From assembly GCA_963759955.1 (NCBI GenBank), contig CAVXCA010000029.1:1-64000 (forward strand): DNA of 64,000 nt. Reading direction: 5' to 3'. This document shows positions 9,047-18,752 of this stretch, in pieces. The notes beneath the pieces are model-generated. The model searched no databases and had not been told where the DNA came from. It saw nothing but the letters and a program-made list of their open reading frames with translations. Within the stretch, counting starts at the first letter, position 1; each line of letters begins with the position of its first letter. The translations under genes were made by a program, and so were the position numbers. The stretch is from Roseiarcus sp963759955. Its GTDB lineage: Bacteria > Pseudomonadota > Alphaproteobacteria > Rhizobiales > Beijerinckiaceae.

Positions 9047-10099
9047 TCAGAGATGATTTGCGCCGAATAGAGCTTCTACGTAACGGCTCGCGGCGGCCGA
9101 CGGCGTGTGTTGGTCGAGAAACTGCGCGACGCTTGCGTTTCGTTCGCCGCCATGACGCTCGGCGGGCGAGAGAAGGCCTTTCTTGATCGCGGCCGCCAAC
9201 GCTTCGACGTCTCCCGGCTCGACGATGAGCGCATCCGGCCCCGCCGCCTCGGGCAAGCCCCCGTCGCGCGAGGCGACCACAATGGCGTCGCACGCCGCCG
9301 CTTCCAACGCCACCAGTCCGAACGGCTCGTTCCAAGCGGAAGGCGCGGCCAAAACCCGAGACCGTCGCATCAAATCGGCCACGGCATGCGGCGGGAGGGC
9401 GCCCTTGTACTCGGTGACGCCCTCAATTCCCGCGTGACGTATATGGCGACGCAATCGATCCTCGCCGAATGGAGGGGCTACGATGACGAATTGCTTGACC
9501 AGCCGCGCGAGGGCGGGCGAACCGATCGCGTCGCAGAGCAGAAAGACGCCCTTGTCGGCGGTTAGGCCGCTGGCGACGAATAGGACGTCGATGTCGCACG
9601 CTCCGCCGTTGGCCGGCGCAAGAAAAATGCTGTCGTCGTAGGGATTGGGGACAAAGCCGACCCGCGGCCCTAGTTTCCTCGCGAGCCATCGGCTGCACGC
9701 CGCCTCGCGCGCCCCCAGCCGCAGTAGCTTTGTCAGCGCGTGTCGAAGACGCCCGGCGAGACCTGCGCCGCGATTTTGGAACCCGTGGTGGGCCAAGAGG
9801 CATCGCGGCGCCGCCAACCGCGCCAACGTTCCCAGCCGCAAATTCGGCTGCATGACAATGACGCCGTCGCACCATAAGTATAGTCTAATTTGTTGAAACA
9901 CGGACGGCTTTCGCACGATGCGGAACGCTTCTCGGTTGGTCGGCGGCTTGCTCTCGGGCGGCTCTGGAGAAAGCGTAAACAGCACAATATCGTGGCCGGC
10001 CCGCGCCAATTCCCGACAAAGCAATTGCGTAACAATAGGAAGCCCCCCGATCGTGGGCCAATATTGGGGACAGGCGACGACGATTTTCACCGAAGACAA
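9047..10099 (-). CDS. Family 4 glycosyltransferase
   Basis: The GT-B glycosyltransferase of about 350 residues starts with VKIVVACPQYWPTIGGLPIVT, a standard N-terminal glycine-rich loop for GT4, and ends with the donor site region SAWNEPFGLVALEAAACDAIVVAS, including the EPFGLVALEA motif. Two short central motifs (VGFVPNPYDDSIF, DVLFVASGLTADKGVFLL) fit the hinge and the start of the donor domain. The longest frame uses TTG at 10099; GTG at 10090 with GGA 9 nt upstream is equally good. It would add one sugar of the repeat unit on the cytoplasmic face. Acceptor and donor are unknown. Confidence 0.82.
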   Translation of the reverse strand: MSSVKIVVACPQYWPTIGGLPIVTQLLCRELARAGHDIVLFTLSPEPPESKPPTNREAFRIVRKPSVFQQIRLYLWCDGVIVMQPNLRLGTLARLAAPRCLLAHHGFQNRGAGLAGRLRHALTKLLRLGAREAACSRWLARKLGPRVGFVPNPYDDSIFLAPANGGACDIDVLFVASGLTADKGVFLLCDAIGSPALARLVKQFVIVAPPFGEDRLRRHIRHAGIEGVTEYKGALPPHAVADLMRRSRVLAAPSAWNEPFGLVALEAAACDAIVVASRDGGLPEAAGPDALIVEPGDVEALAAAIKKGLLSPAERHGGERNASVAQFLDQHTPSAAASRYVEALFGANHL

Positions 10100-10199
10100 T
10101 CCGTTCTAATAGCGACAAGTATTTGCAATGGGTCGGGACAACGCGCGTCGTGATATTTGAGATCGATGGGCCGCCTGGCGGCAAGACAAATTGTGGCGG

Positions 10200-11021
10200 C
10201 TATTCGGAATTGACGCTAAACGCAAAGCTATTGCGCGTTAAGCCGAGCACCCTGTCGTACAGGTCTCGATAAGCCTCGTCCGCCGGGTCCAACCGTCCAG
10301 CGCGCGTAAAAACAAGGTTGGCCTCAATAACGCCGCGCCGTGAAAGGCCAAGTGGTCGCAGGGCCATCAAATCAAAACCGCGAGAGAATAAGTACCCGAC
10401 CGTTGCCGCCAATATTGTTTCCCCTTCATAGACCGGAACGAAACGGCCCTCGAATTCGACTCCGACGATCTCGTCAATGTATCTGTCGAGGCCGACCAAG
10501 ATATCATGTTCCATTCCCTGCGTGTCGATCTTGAGGAAATGGCAACGGCCGAGGGTATTCGAATTCCTGAGGGTTGACAGCGGCATGCAATTTACACGCT
10601 CTTGTCGCACGATTTTGTACTCGGAAGGGTCGGCGACAAGCTCCGCCATCGGAAGCGACGGTTTGAGCATTGAAGACAACCCAGGGCTCCGCGTAACGAA
10701 CAAATCGCGAATTTCTTCACGATCGGCCAGAGCGTAGGGCAAGAATTCGATATCTCGATAGCGGGCCTGCAGACGATCGCGCTCCGACGAGTCCGGCTCC
10801 GCCAATACGGGCTCGATGACCCCGAAGCGCCGTAGCGCTTCCCATTTCGATTGCAAGCCGCCGCGCGCGCCAATGTCGAGCAATCGAGGCTTCGGCAAAG
10901 AGCGGTGGCGTCGAGCCCAGACCAACGCTCGCGCGACGCGCCGCGCCTTGGCGATCCGGTTCAATTGGATTCGCAGCCACTGATCCAATTTAGGCGACCG
11001 ACCGTCGGCGTAAGCTCGCAT
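10200..11021 (-). CDS. FkbM-family SAM-dependent methyltransferase
   Basis: The 273-residue protein matches FkbM-type O-methyltransferases. SAM motif I reads LLDIGARGGLQSKW at about residues 47-60, and the family-typical HFLKIDTQGMEHDILVG segment lies in the middle, with the acidic D and the QGxE pattern. Such enzymes in capsule and O-antigen loci methylate sugar hydroxyls, which is the likely role here. Its start overlaps the 3' end of the upstream methyltransferase by 32 bp, so the two are probably translationally coupled. Substrate and methylated position are not readable from sequence. Confidence 0.82.
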   Translation of the reverse strand: MRAYADGRSPKLDQWLRIQLNRIAKARRVARALVWARRHRSLPKPRLLDIGARGGLQSKWEALRRFGVIEPVLAEPDSSERDRLQARYRDIEFLPYALADREEIRDLFVTRSPGLSSMLKPSLPMAELVADPSEYKIVRQERVNCMPLSTLRNSNTLGRCHFLKIDTQGMEHDILVGLDRYIDEIVGVEFEGRFVPVYEGETILAATVGYLFSRGFDLMALRPLGLSRRGVIEANLVFTRAGRLDPADEAYRDLYDRVLGLTRNSFAFSVNSE

Positions 11022-11970
11022 AAAGGGACGTTCCTTCTTCGCTCTCCAAGTAGAAGCTCGCCGGCGCTGACACGGCCGCTCTCTTGGCGCGCCAATAGAG
11101 CGAACTGAAATAGGGAATTTGCTCGAGCGCGCTTCGAATTCGCCGTTTCGTCGCCGGGTGTGGCGGGGCCTCGCGCCATCGCCGCCCGTAAGTGCCCCAA
11201 CTCGCGATATCCAATCCCAAGTCGGATGCGAGCGCGCGGACGCAGTCGATCGATAGATATGAGAGATGTTCGAGAATGTTGGTGAAGTTCCGATACAGAA
11301 GATGCGCTTCTGTCGATCCCGGCTGGACCCAGGCGGGGTAGTTGGGCGTGTCCAGATGAATAATCCCGCCGGGAGTCAGGAACTGAGTGTAGAATGCGAG
11401 CAACCCCGGGATATCGGCGACGTGCTCGATGACATCGAGCATGGAAATGCATTCGAACCGACGCGGCGATCCACGTAGCGCACGTCGAATTTCGTCGGGA
11501 GTTCCGGAGATGACCTCGAGCCCGTAGCGATCCCGCGCGATCGTCGCAAGCGGCTGCGAAACTTCGACGCCTGTCACACTCCATCCGTGTGAACGCGCGC
11601 ACAGCATGCCGTATCCGGCGGCGCAGCCAACATCCAGAAAAGCCGCGTTCCTGTACGGAGGACTTGGCAGCGCCGCGAAGGATTTGTAATGGCCGCGCGC
11701 GATCACGTTTTCCAGACGCGCCACATAGCCGGCGCCCATATGCGTCGTTACGTCGCCTGCGTAATAGCGTTCCAGATCGGCGTCGCTCGGGCGCGGAGTC
11801 ACATAAAGGGCAGCGCAAGAGTTGCACCGAAGGACAGCCAAACCGTCGGTCCGCGTCGAAAACGGCTCTTTCGCATCTGCGCTTCGATTGCCGCAGGCCG
11901 GACAATCAACGGCCTGCAGCCGGTCCCATTTCCACTTCGTCACGTAAACGCCCCTACCGGTTCGTCGCAT
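10990..11970 (-). CDS. SAM-dependent methyltransferase with N-terminal zinc ribbon
   Basis: The 326-residue protein has an N-terminal four-cysteine cluster (CPACGN then RCNSCAALYV), as in the Met_12/zinc-ribbon class of sugar methyltransferases, followed by a class I SAM domain with FLDVGCAAGYGMLCA and the post-I acidic residue in VTGVEVS. The segment ISMLDVIEHVADIPGLL is typical of this family. It most likely methylates a nucleotide sugar or a lipid-linked glycan. It sits between a GT4 gene and the FkbM gene and overlaps the latter, consistent with one operon. Confidence 0.8.
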   Translation of the reverse strand: MRRTGRGVYVTKWKWDRLQAVDCPACGNRSADAKEPFSTRTDGLAVLRCNSCAALYVTPRPSDADLERYYAGDVTTHMGAGYVARLENVIARGHYKSFAALPSPPYRNAAFLDVGCAAGYGMLCARSHGWSVTGVEVSQPLATIARDRYGLEVISGTPDEIRRALRGSPRRFECISMLDVIEHVADIPGLLAFYTQFLTPGGIIHLDTPNYPAWVQPGSTEAHLLYRNFTNILEHLSYLSIDCVRALASDLGLDIASWGTYGRRWREAPPHPATKRRIRSALEQIPYFSSLYWRAKRAAVSAPASFYLESEEGTSLYASLRRRSVA

Positions 11971-11989
11971 GGGGAAGACCCGAGCCGCC

Positions 11990-13288
11990 CTACCCCGCCG
12001 CCTCGCCTGGGCGCTCGAGCGCTTCGCACGCGCCAGCGGTCCCCAGGTCCGTCCGTTGTGCGATCGGCTTCCAACGAATGGCGAACGCTTCGAAATCCCT
12101 CAAACCGTCAAACTTGGACAGAGACGCGGCGAGACGCCGGCGGCGGCGAACGGCGCCGCTGTCGTTCTCTTTGGCGTCCGCCGCCTGCTCGATCGCCTCG
12201 GCCAGCGCCGCGGCGTCGGCGGGCGGGACGACGATCGCCGCGCCCTCGACGAAGCTCGCCAGTTCCGTGCCCCGCGCGGCGGTCACGATGACGCGGCGAC
12301 CGCTGGCGAACATGCCGCCGAGCTTGGAGGGAAGAACGAGATCGGCCGCGCCCGCCGCTTGCGGCAGGACATGAATGTCGGCGAGCCCCAAGAAGTCCGA
12401 AAGGCGCGCGTAGGGCTGAAAGGGCAGAAACACGACATTGGGCAAGCTCGCAGCTCGCGCCGCCAGTTCATGCTTGGCCGGCCCCTCGCCGGCGATCAAG
12501 AACTTGATGTCGGCGCGATGCGAAAGCCGGCTCGCCGCGGCGATCAAATCGCCGAAGCCTTGCTTGGCGCCGATGGCGCCGGAATAGAGAATCACGCGAT
12601 CGGTCTCGGCGATGCCGAGCTCCTCTCGGTAGGGGCTGATGCCTTCGACGGGCTTGACGAGGTCGAGATCGACCCAGTTGCGCACGGTTGCGATGCGCTC
12701 GGAAGGGACGCCCTTTCGCTCGAGGCGTTCCGCCATAGCCGCAGAGATCGTGATCACTCTGTCGAAGCCGCGCAGCAATCGCGTTTCCAAGACGCGAGCG
12801 AGCCTCTTCAACCAAGCGCTCTCAGCGAGGTGGCCGACGGCGAAGCTCGCATCGACCTCGAGATCCTGAACATGCAGAACGCTTCTGGCGCCGACGAGCC
12901 GCGCGGCGACGACGGCCACCGGCGCGCTCATCAACGTTGGCTCGACGCACAGCACGATGTCGGGGCGATGGCGAAGGACGCGCCACAGCGCGACCGGCGC
13001 GGACATCAGCGCAAAAGACAAAGGCGCGACGAAGCGCCAAATCCCGCCCATGCGCTCGCGCAGAACCAGCGGGCATCGCACGATCGTCACGCCGGCCCGA
13101 GTCTCCGAACAATATCGGCCGTTGCGGTACGGCGGCGACGCCTTCCATCCGGGATAATGGGGAATCGTCGTCACCACGGCGACCTCATGCCCCATGGCGG
13201 CGAAATGCTCGCCGATCTCGCCGGTGTAGCGACCGACGCCGGCGACTTCCGGCGAATAGTTCATCGCGTAAATTAGGATTTTCGCCAT
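11990..13288 (-). CDS. WcaI-like family 4 glycosyltransferase
   Basis: The 432-residue glycosyltransferase begins MAKILIYAMNYSPEVAGVGRYTGEI, the hallmark N-terminus of WcaI-type colanic acid glycosyltransferases, followed by HEVAVVTTIPHYPGWK. The C-terminal domain has VILYSGAIGAKQGF and the donor-binding LGLADIHVLPQ region. I chose the ATG at 13288 because GAGGG lies about 5 nt upstream and the family start coincides; the frame upstream is Arg/Gly-rich noise. WcaI is described as a fucosyltransferase in colanic acid synthesis, which would match the GDP-fucose genes directly upstream; specificity here is inferred. Confidence 0.82.
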   Translation of the reverse strand: MAKILIYAMNYSPEVAGVGRYTGEIGEHFAAMGHEVAVVTTIPHYPGWKASPPYRNGRYCSETRAGVTIVRCPLVLRERMGGIWRFVAPLSFALMSAPVALWRVLRHRPDIVLCVEPTLMSAPVAVVAARLVGARSVLHVQDLEVDASFAVGHLAESAWLKRLARVLETRLLRGFDRVITISAAMAERLERKGVPSERIATVRNWVDLDLVKPVEGISPYREELGIAETDRVILYSGAIGAKQGFGDLIAAASRLSHRADIKFLIAGEGPAKHELAARAASLPNVVFLPFQPYARLSDFLGLADIHVLPQAAGAADLVLPSKLGGMFASGRRVIVTAARGTELASFVEGAAIVVPPADAAALAEAIEQAADAKENDSGAVRRRRRLAASLSKFDGLRDFEAFAIRWKPIAQRTDLGTAGACEALERPGEAAG

Positions 13289-13373
13289 TCTGGCCCTCGA
13301 CCCCACGGATTGTCGCTGCGAATTTGCCACGCGCCCTCGGCGCGCCCCCACGCTTCCCAGGCCTCCGACGCCT

Positions 13374-14330
13374 TCAGCGTCGAGCGTCGTCTGAACCACT
13401 CAGGCGCCATTGGTAGGTTTCACGAATGCCGGCCTGCAGCGCGATTTTCGGTCGCCAGCCGAGCGCCGCAAGGCGCGCGCCGCTCATCAGCTTCCGCGGC
13501 GCGCCGTCCGGCTTGGTTGGATCGGTCGCCACACGCCCGGCGAAGCCGACCACGCGCGCGACGAGTTCGGCGAGTTCGCGGATTGTGAGATCTTCGCCGG
13601 AACCGACGTTGACGGGCGCCGCCGCGGAATAGACTTTCAAGAGGAGGACGAGGGCGTCGGCGCAATCGTCGACATGAAGGAATTCCCGGCGCGGCGATCC
13701 GCTTCCCCAGATCGTCAGTTCGGCAAGGCCGTTTTCCCGCGCCTCATGAGCTTTCCGGATCAGCGCGGGAAGCACATGGCTTTCGTCGGGGTCGAAGTTG
13801 TCGCCGGGACCGTAAAGATTGGTCGGCATCGCCGAGATGTAATCGCGCCCGTACTGCTTGCGATAGGCCTGGACGAGCTTGACCCCGGCGATCTTGGCGA
13901 CGGCATAGGCTTCGTTGGTCGGCTCCAACGGTCCCGTGAGCAACGCATCCTCGGTGATCGGCTGAGGCGCGAACTTCGGATAGATGCAGGATGAGCCGAG
14001 GAAAAGCAGGCGATTCACATCGGCGCGATGGGCCGCCTCGATCACGTTCGCCTCGATCATCATGTTTTGATAGAGAAATTCTGCGGGATGCGCGTCATTG
14101 GCCAGGATGCCGCCCACTTTGGCCGCCGCCATGACAATCGCGTCCGGCCGGGCGTTTTCGAGCCATGCCTCGACCTCGGCCTGTCGGATCAGGTCGACTT
14201 CGCTGCGATCGACCGAGATCACTTCGCAGGCCTCGCGGGCGAGACGGCGCACGAGAGCCGAACCGACCATGCCCCTGTGCCCGGTCACCCAGATCCGCTT
14301 GCCCTCCAGGGGAAAGACGACCTCAGACAT
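13374..14330 (-). CDS. fcl: GDP-L-fucose synthase
   Basis: This NADPH-dependent epimerase/reductase converts GDP-4-keto-6-deoxy-D-mannose to GDP-L-fucose. The 318-residue sequence has the cofactor loop VTGHRGMVGSALVRRL, the family block AAAKVGGILANDAHPAEFLYQN, the catalytic FLGSSCIYP and YAVAKIAG (Tyr-x3-Lys), and MPTNLYGPGDNFD, all characteristic of Fcl/WcaG. It overlaps the gmd stop by 8 bp, so the two consecutive steps are translationally coupled. Presence of the pair implies fucose, or a sugar made from GDP-4-keto-6-deoxymannose, in the polymer. Confidence 0.95.
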   Translation of the reverse strand: MSEVVFPLEGKRIWVTGHRGMVGSALVRRLAREACEVISVDRSEVDLIRQAEVEAWLENARPDAIVMAAAKVGGILANDAHPAEFLYQNMMIEANVIEAAHRADVNRLLFLGSSCIYPKFAPQPITEDALLTGPLEPTNEAYAVAKIAGVKLVQAYRKQYGRDYISAMPTNLYGPGDNFDPDESHVLPALIRKAHEARENGLAELTIWGSGSPRREFLHVDDCADALVLLLKVYSAAAPVNVGSGEDLTIRELAELVARVVGFAGRVATDPTKPDGAPRKLMSGARLAALGWRPKIALQAGIRETYQWRLSGSDDARR

Positions 14331-15411
14331 GGGCGAAGCCGTTGCACAGCGACGCCTGCGGCACGGCCCTCGCCATGACTTTCAGGTCCTCGCGGATCAT
14401 TTCGGCGATGAGATCGTCGAGTTTCGTCTCGTGCCGCCACCCCAGCTTCTGCCGCGCCTTTGTGGGATCGCCGAGCAGGAGATCGACTTCGGTGGGGCGA
14501 AAGTAACGGGGGTCGACCTCGACGAGCACGCGACCGTCGTAGGCGTCGATCCCCCGTTCGTCGACGCCCTCGCCCTTCCATTCGAGATCGACGCCGACCC
14601 TGCGAAAGGCCTTTTCGACGAAGCTGCGCACGCTGTGCGCCTCGCCGGTCGCCAACACGTAATCGTCGGGCGTGGGCTGCTGCAACATCATCCACATGCC
14701 GCGAACATATTCGCGCGCATGACCCCAGTCGCGCTTGGCGTCCAGATTGCCGAGATAGAGCCTGTCCTGGATGCCAAGATGGATCGCGGCGACGGCGCGC
14801 GTGATCTTGCGAGTGACGAAGGTTTCGCCTCGAATCGGGCTCTCGTGGTTGAACAGAATGCCGTTCGAAGCGTGGATGGCGTAGGCCTCCCGATAATTGA
14901 CTGCGATCCAGTAAGCGTAAAGTTTGGCCGCCGCATACGGAGAGCGCGGACAGAAGGGCGTGTTTTCGTCCTGGGCAACGCCTTGAACCCCGCCATAAAG
15001 CTCCGACGTCGACGCTTGGTAGAATCGGGTTTTCCCGGCCAGATTCAGCAGGCGTATCGCCTCGAGGAGACGAAGCGTCCCGATGGCGTCGGCGTTCGCG
15101 GTGTATTCGGCCGTCTCGAACGAAACCTGGACGTGGGATTGCGCCGCGAGATTGTAAATCTCGTCGGGCTGTGTCTCCTGGACAATTCGGATCAGGTTGG
15201 TTGCGTCGGTCATGTCGCCGTAGTGAAGCACGAAGCGCGGTTCGGCGGCGTGCGGATCCTCGTAGAGATGCTCGATCCGCCCGGTATTGAAACTCGATGA
15301 TCGGCGCTTGACGCCATGGACGACATATCCTTTCGCGAGCAGGAGCTCGGCGAGATACGCGCCATCCTGGCCGGTGACGCCAGTGATGAGGGCGACCTTT
15401 TGCTCGTTCAC
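14323..15411 (-). CDS. gmd: GDP-mannose 4,6-dehydratase
   Basis: It converts GDP-D-mannose to GDP-4-keto-6-deoxy-D-mannose, the first step to GDP-fucose. The 362-residue protein starts VNEQKVALITGVTGQDGAYL and continues with GVKRRSSSFNTGRIEHLY, NLAAQSHVQVSFE, FYQASTSELYGGVQ and the catalytic SPYAAAKLYAYW. The start is the GTG at 15411, supported by AGGA 5 nt upstream; the longer open frame to 15738 runs through noncoding sequence and would add 109 unrelated residues. The length is normal for the family. Confidence 0.95.
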   Translation of the reverse strand: MNEQKVALITGVTGQDGAYLAELLLAKGYVVHGVKRRSSSFNTGRIEHLYEDPHAAEPRFVLHYGDMTDATNLIRIVQETQPDEIYNLAAQSHVQVSFETAEYTANADAIGTLRLLEAIRLLNLAGKTRFYQASTSELYGGVQGVAQDENTPFCPRSPYAAAKLYAYWIAVNYREAYAIHASNGILFNHESPIRGETFVTRKITRAVAAIHLGIQDRLYLGNLDAKRDWGHAREYVRGMWMMLQQPTPDDYVLATGEAHSVRSFVEKAFRRVGVDLEWKGEGVDERGIDAYDGRVLVEVDPRYFRPTEVDLLLGDPTKARQKLGWRHETKLDDLIAEMIREDLKVMARAVPQASLCNGFAHV

Positions 15412-15574
15412 GATTGTCCTCGTCAGCGGGAGAAAAATGGGCGGCGTGATCGCGGCGCTTCCACGAGCGCGCCGATGCGGGTCGCGGCGTCGAACCACGC
15501 TACCGCCGTCCGGGTGAATCGGTCTCATCGGACCGTCCCGGATCAAATAACCAAACCCCGCATCGCAACGGCGA

Positions 15575-16153
15575 CTACCGCGCCGCCGCCACCATGCGCC
15601 GCGCGACGGTCGTCTTGACGACGCCGCCGAGCAAATGAAGCAGAACCTGAACGCGAGCCTCGCCGTCCAAGCGCTGCAGGATGCCCAGAGACCCTGCGAA
15701 CGGACCGGCCACGAGTTCGACGCGATCGCCAATCGCAAGGTCGTCGACCTTGTAAGTCAAAGCGCCTTGCCGATCGCTCGACTGAATCAAAGTCTCCACG
15801 ACTCCGGGAGCCACCGCCAACGGGCGTTCGCCGTCCGCGATCAGGCGCTGAACGCCGAGCGTGCCGTTGACGCTTCGCCAGCGCTGTCGGCCGACATCCA
15901 GAACGACGAAAATGTAGCTTGGGAACACCGGCGCGAGCACGGTTTTGAATTTGCGGGCGTGCCGGCGCGTCTCGAGATGAATCGGCAGGAAGCTGCGGTA
16001 GTTCTGCTTAGCGAGATTCGCTTCGGCCACCCGCTCCTTGTGCGGCGAAGTCGTCGCGACGTACCATCTTTCGCCACAACCGAGAGCAAAACGCGAGGCC
16101 TGCGTTCCGCACGTCGCGGTGTCGTGATCGGTCATGGCGCAATCCATGGTCAT
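15575..16153 (-). CDS. NusG/RfaH-like transcription antiterminator
   Basis: The 192-residue protein has a NusG N-terminal (NGN) domain (ERWYVATTSPHKERVAEANL, then the aromatic FPSYIFVVLD core) and a C-terminal KOW domain (LAIGDRVELVAGPFAGSLGILQRLDGEARVQVLL). Specialised NusG paralogues of this type (RfaH, UpxY, LoaP classes) suppress termination and polarity in long polysaccharide operons. Its place directly upstream of gmd and about 15 kb of same-strand glycan genes fits that role. A start at 16147, with GAAGGG about 8 nt upstream, is an alternative. It differs from housekeeping NusG by its divergent N-terminus and its genomic context. Confidence 0.85.
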   Translation of the reverse strand: MTMDCAMTDHDTATCGTQASRFALGCGERWYVATTSPHKERVAEANLAKQNYRSFLPIHLETRRHARKFKTVLAPVFPSYIFVVLDVGRQRWRSVNGTLGVQRLIADGERPLAVAPGVVETLIQSSDRQGALTYKVDDLAIGDRVELVAGPFAGSLGILQRLDGEARVQVLLHLLGGVVKTTVARRMVAAAR

Positions 16154-16292
16154 CGCCCTTCACGCCGCTCATCGACGCGGAACTGAGCGATCCTTACAGC
16201 GATCGCCGTGAAGCTGGCGACGGCAAGCGGAGTCACGAAACGGGTCCGGGATGGGACGAGCCTAGCCGCCGTCGCCATTCGTCGCTGCGCCG

Positions 16293-18614
16293 TCACCGTC
16301 CGCCCTCCACATCATTGTCCTGGCGGCAGTAATTGTTAGTGTAATGATTGCAGTAATACTCTTTCGATCCATAGTAATCGTAGAGACTCGCCTTCTTCAT
16401 GTTGACCTTGTTATAGAGAACGCCCACACATTTCTGGAACAGCGCGCTGTCCGCGGTCAGTGTGCTCTGCACCATGACGCGCGGGGTGCGGCCCCATTCG
16501 ACCACCAACAGAAAAGCGTCGAACAGCGTGGCGGCGGCGCGAACGTCGACCACCAGCCCCAACGGCGGCAGATCGACGACGATGTAATCGAACGCTTCGC
16601 CGGCTTGCGCGAGAACGGCGCGCATGCCCGGCGACGCAAGGATTTCGCTCGAGTGATGCACCCGTTTCTTGATGACGGCGGGGAGAACGAAGAGGCCTGA
16701 GTCCGGCTCCCACAGCAAAAGGTCGCGGACGGGACGATCGCCGCGGATCGCTTCGAGAATCCCGGCCTCGGCATGTTGCGCGATGCCTGCGGTCAAATCG
16801 GGATTTCGCAAATCCGCGTCAATCAGCAACGCGCGCGCGCCGAGATGGGCCAGCAGCGACGCAAAATTCTTCGCCACCGTCGACTTGCCCTCTTTCGGCA
16901 GCACGGAGACGACGCCGACGACTTTCGGTCTGCAGTCCCCGAGCGAAAGGTCCAGCGCGACCTTGGCGGAGCGCAGCGTCTCGCAGAAGCTCGAAAGCGG
17001 ATGGTCGATCGAATACCGCTGCAACGAATTCGTCGGATGAACCTGCCGAGGATCCGGGCTTTCTTCGTTCGCGCTCTCGGCGATCGGCGTCGCCTCGACG
17101 TCTTCCAGCGTGCCTAAGAATTCGAGACCCAGTTCATCGCGAACGTTGGCCGCGACACGGAACACGCGGTCGCGGAATTCGCGCAGCGCGCCGAGCCCGG
17201 AGCCGACCGCGACGCCGAAGGCGAGCGACAGCGCCAAGATGAGCCCGCGTTTTGGACGACTCGCGGACTTAGGCGGCGTCGCCGCGGTGATGACCCGCGC
17301 CTCGCTTACCGGAAAAGACTGCTGTTGAAGCGCCTCCTGATAGCGCTGCATGAAAGTCTCATAGAGATTGCGATAGGTTTCGGATTCGCGTTCCAACTCG
17401 CGCAATTGCACGAGCGTCTGGTTCGTTTGGGCGCTCGCGCCCACCAGACCGGCCATAGCCATACTCAGCGACTGCTCCTTCTCCCGCGCGACCTCGGCTT
17501 CGCTGCGGTAGCTCTCCGCTATTCGTTGTAACTCCTCGTTGATCAGCCGTTGGTATTCCTCCATTTCCTTTCGCAAGTTGATGACTTGGAGGTGTCCGCC
17601 GCCGAGCTTACTTTCCAGCTGCTCCTCCAATTTCGAAGCGTTCAGGAATTTCTCCCGTAGGTCGGTGATGACCGGATTGGCGAGAGAATCTGGCACGGTT
17701 GCGCCAACGCGACCCGACTTCAGCAGATCTTCGATCTGCTCGTAACGCGCCTCGGCCTTCGCCGTATCGGCGCGCGCCAACACCATCTGTTCGTTGACTT
17801 CGCTCAGTTGTTGGTCGGAGATCAGACCCGGCTTGTCGCCACCGGTGACGACAATTCCCTTTTCGGCCTTGAACTTCTGGATGGCGAGATCGGAGTCGAG
17901 CGACTTTTGCTTCAACTCGGCAAGACGGGTCTGCAGCCAGCCGGCGGCGCGCCGAGTTGCCTCGAATTTCGCGTCGAGTTGATCAGTGAGATAGGCCTCC
18001 GCGAACGCGTTCGCGATCGCCGCCGCCTTGCCGCGATCGGGAGACGTGTAATCCACCGCCAGCACGTAGGTGCGAGCGACCCGATGCACTTCGAGGTTGG
18101 CGCGGAGCCGCGCGATCGCCGCCCGCTCGAGATGGGCCTCTTCTTCGCCGTTGCCTTTTTCCCGAGTCGCGAACCAACCACTGAAATCGAACGCCATGCG
18201 CAGCGAGCCGAGCGCTTGTTCGACCAAGGACCCCCGCGCGCCGATGAATTCCGGATCGTGCGCGAGATTCATCGTCGAAATGACCGAGAGAGCGATCTTC
18301 TCCGATTTCATGACTTCGACTTGGCTGTCGATCGCACCGGAGTCGAACGTCAACTCGGCGATCGACGCCGACAGGGCGTTCTGGTCCTTTTGGCTGTCGA
18401 TCAGGATGTCAGAGGTCGCCGTGTATTGCGGGACCGCGACCGCGCAATACGCAAGGCCCAACAGCGCCCCGGCGCCCGCGGCGACCCCGACCACCCGCGC
18501 CTGGCGCCACGCCGCCGCCAAGAGATGATCGAAATCGATCGGCGCCGACGATGCGCCGACCCCGACGTCGATGTCAGGTCTCGGATTTTGGGACTGACCG
18601 ATGCGCTTCAGCAT
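16293..18614 (-). CDS. Wzc-like polysaccharide co-polymerase and BY-kinase
   Basis: The 773-residue inner-membrane protein controls polymer length and export. It has a Wzz domain flanked by two transmembrane helices (one near residue 45, a second near 455), a long periplasmic coiled-coil region between them, and a C-terminal tyrosine kinase domain. The kinase shows Walker A VLPKEGKSTVAKNFA (Lys577), Walker A' LLIDADLRNPD and Walker B YIVVDLPPLG. The extreme C-terminus has seven tyrosines within about 18 residues (LYDYYGSKEYYCNHY and beyond), the usual autophosphorylation cluster. It lies downstream of the Wza-like gene, as expected for its partner. Confidence 0.92.
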   Translation of the reverse strand: MLKRIGQSQNPRPDIDVGVGASSAPIDFDHLLAAAWRQARVVGVAAGAGALLGLAYCAVAVPQYTATSDILIDSQKDQNALSASIAELTFDSGAIDSQVEVMKSEKIALSVISTMNLAHDPEFIGARGSLVEQALGSLRMAFDFSGWFATREKGNGEEEAHLERAAIARLRANLEVHRVARTYVLAVDYTSPDRGKAAAIANAFAEAYLTDQLDAKFEATRRAAGWLQTRLAELKQKSLDSDLAIQKFKAEKGIVVTGGDKPGLISDQQLSEVNEQMVLARADTAKAEARYEQIEDLLKSGRVGATVPDSLANPVITDLREKFLNASKLEEQLESKLGGGHLQVINLRKEMEEYQRLINEELQRIAESYRSEAEVAREKEQSLSMAMAGLVGASAQTNQTLVQLRELERESETYRNLYETFMQRYQEALQQQSFPVSEARVITAATPPKSASRPKRGLILALSLAFGVAVGSGLGALREFRDRVFRVAANVRDELGLEFLGTLEDVEATPIAESANEESPDPRQVHPTNSLQRYSIDHPLSSFCETLRSAKVALDLSLGDCRPKVVGVVSVLPKEGKSTVAKNFASLLAHLGARALLIDADLRNPDLTAGIAQHAEAGILEAIRGDRPVRDLLLWEPDSGLFVLPAVIKKRVHHSSEILASPGMRAVLAQAGEAFDYIVVDLPPLGLVVDVRAAATLFDAFLLVVEWGRTPRVMVQSTLTADSALFQKCVGVLYNKVNMKKASLYDYYGSKEYYCNHYTNNYCRQDNDVEGGR

Positions 18615-18752
18615 TTCAAAATTCCCGAGTCGTCCAATTCGCCACGAAACGGAGGCGGCAAGGGCCCTCGCCTCTCGGTGGCCGGCCGCATGAGCCAGCA
18701 GGCTTCACAGCGAGGCTTCGAAGGGCTCGCCGATTTCCCGTATCTATGATGT

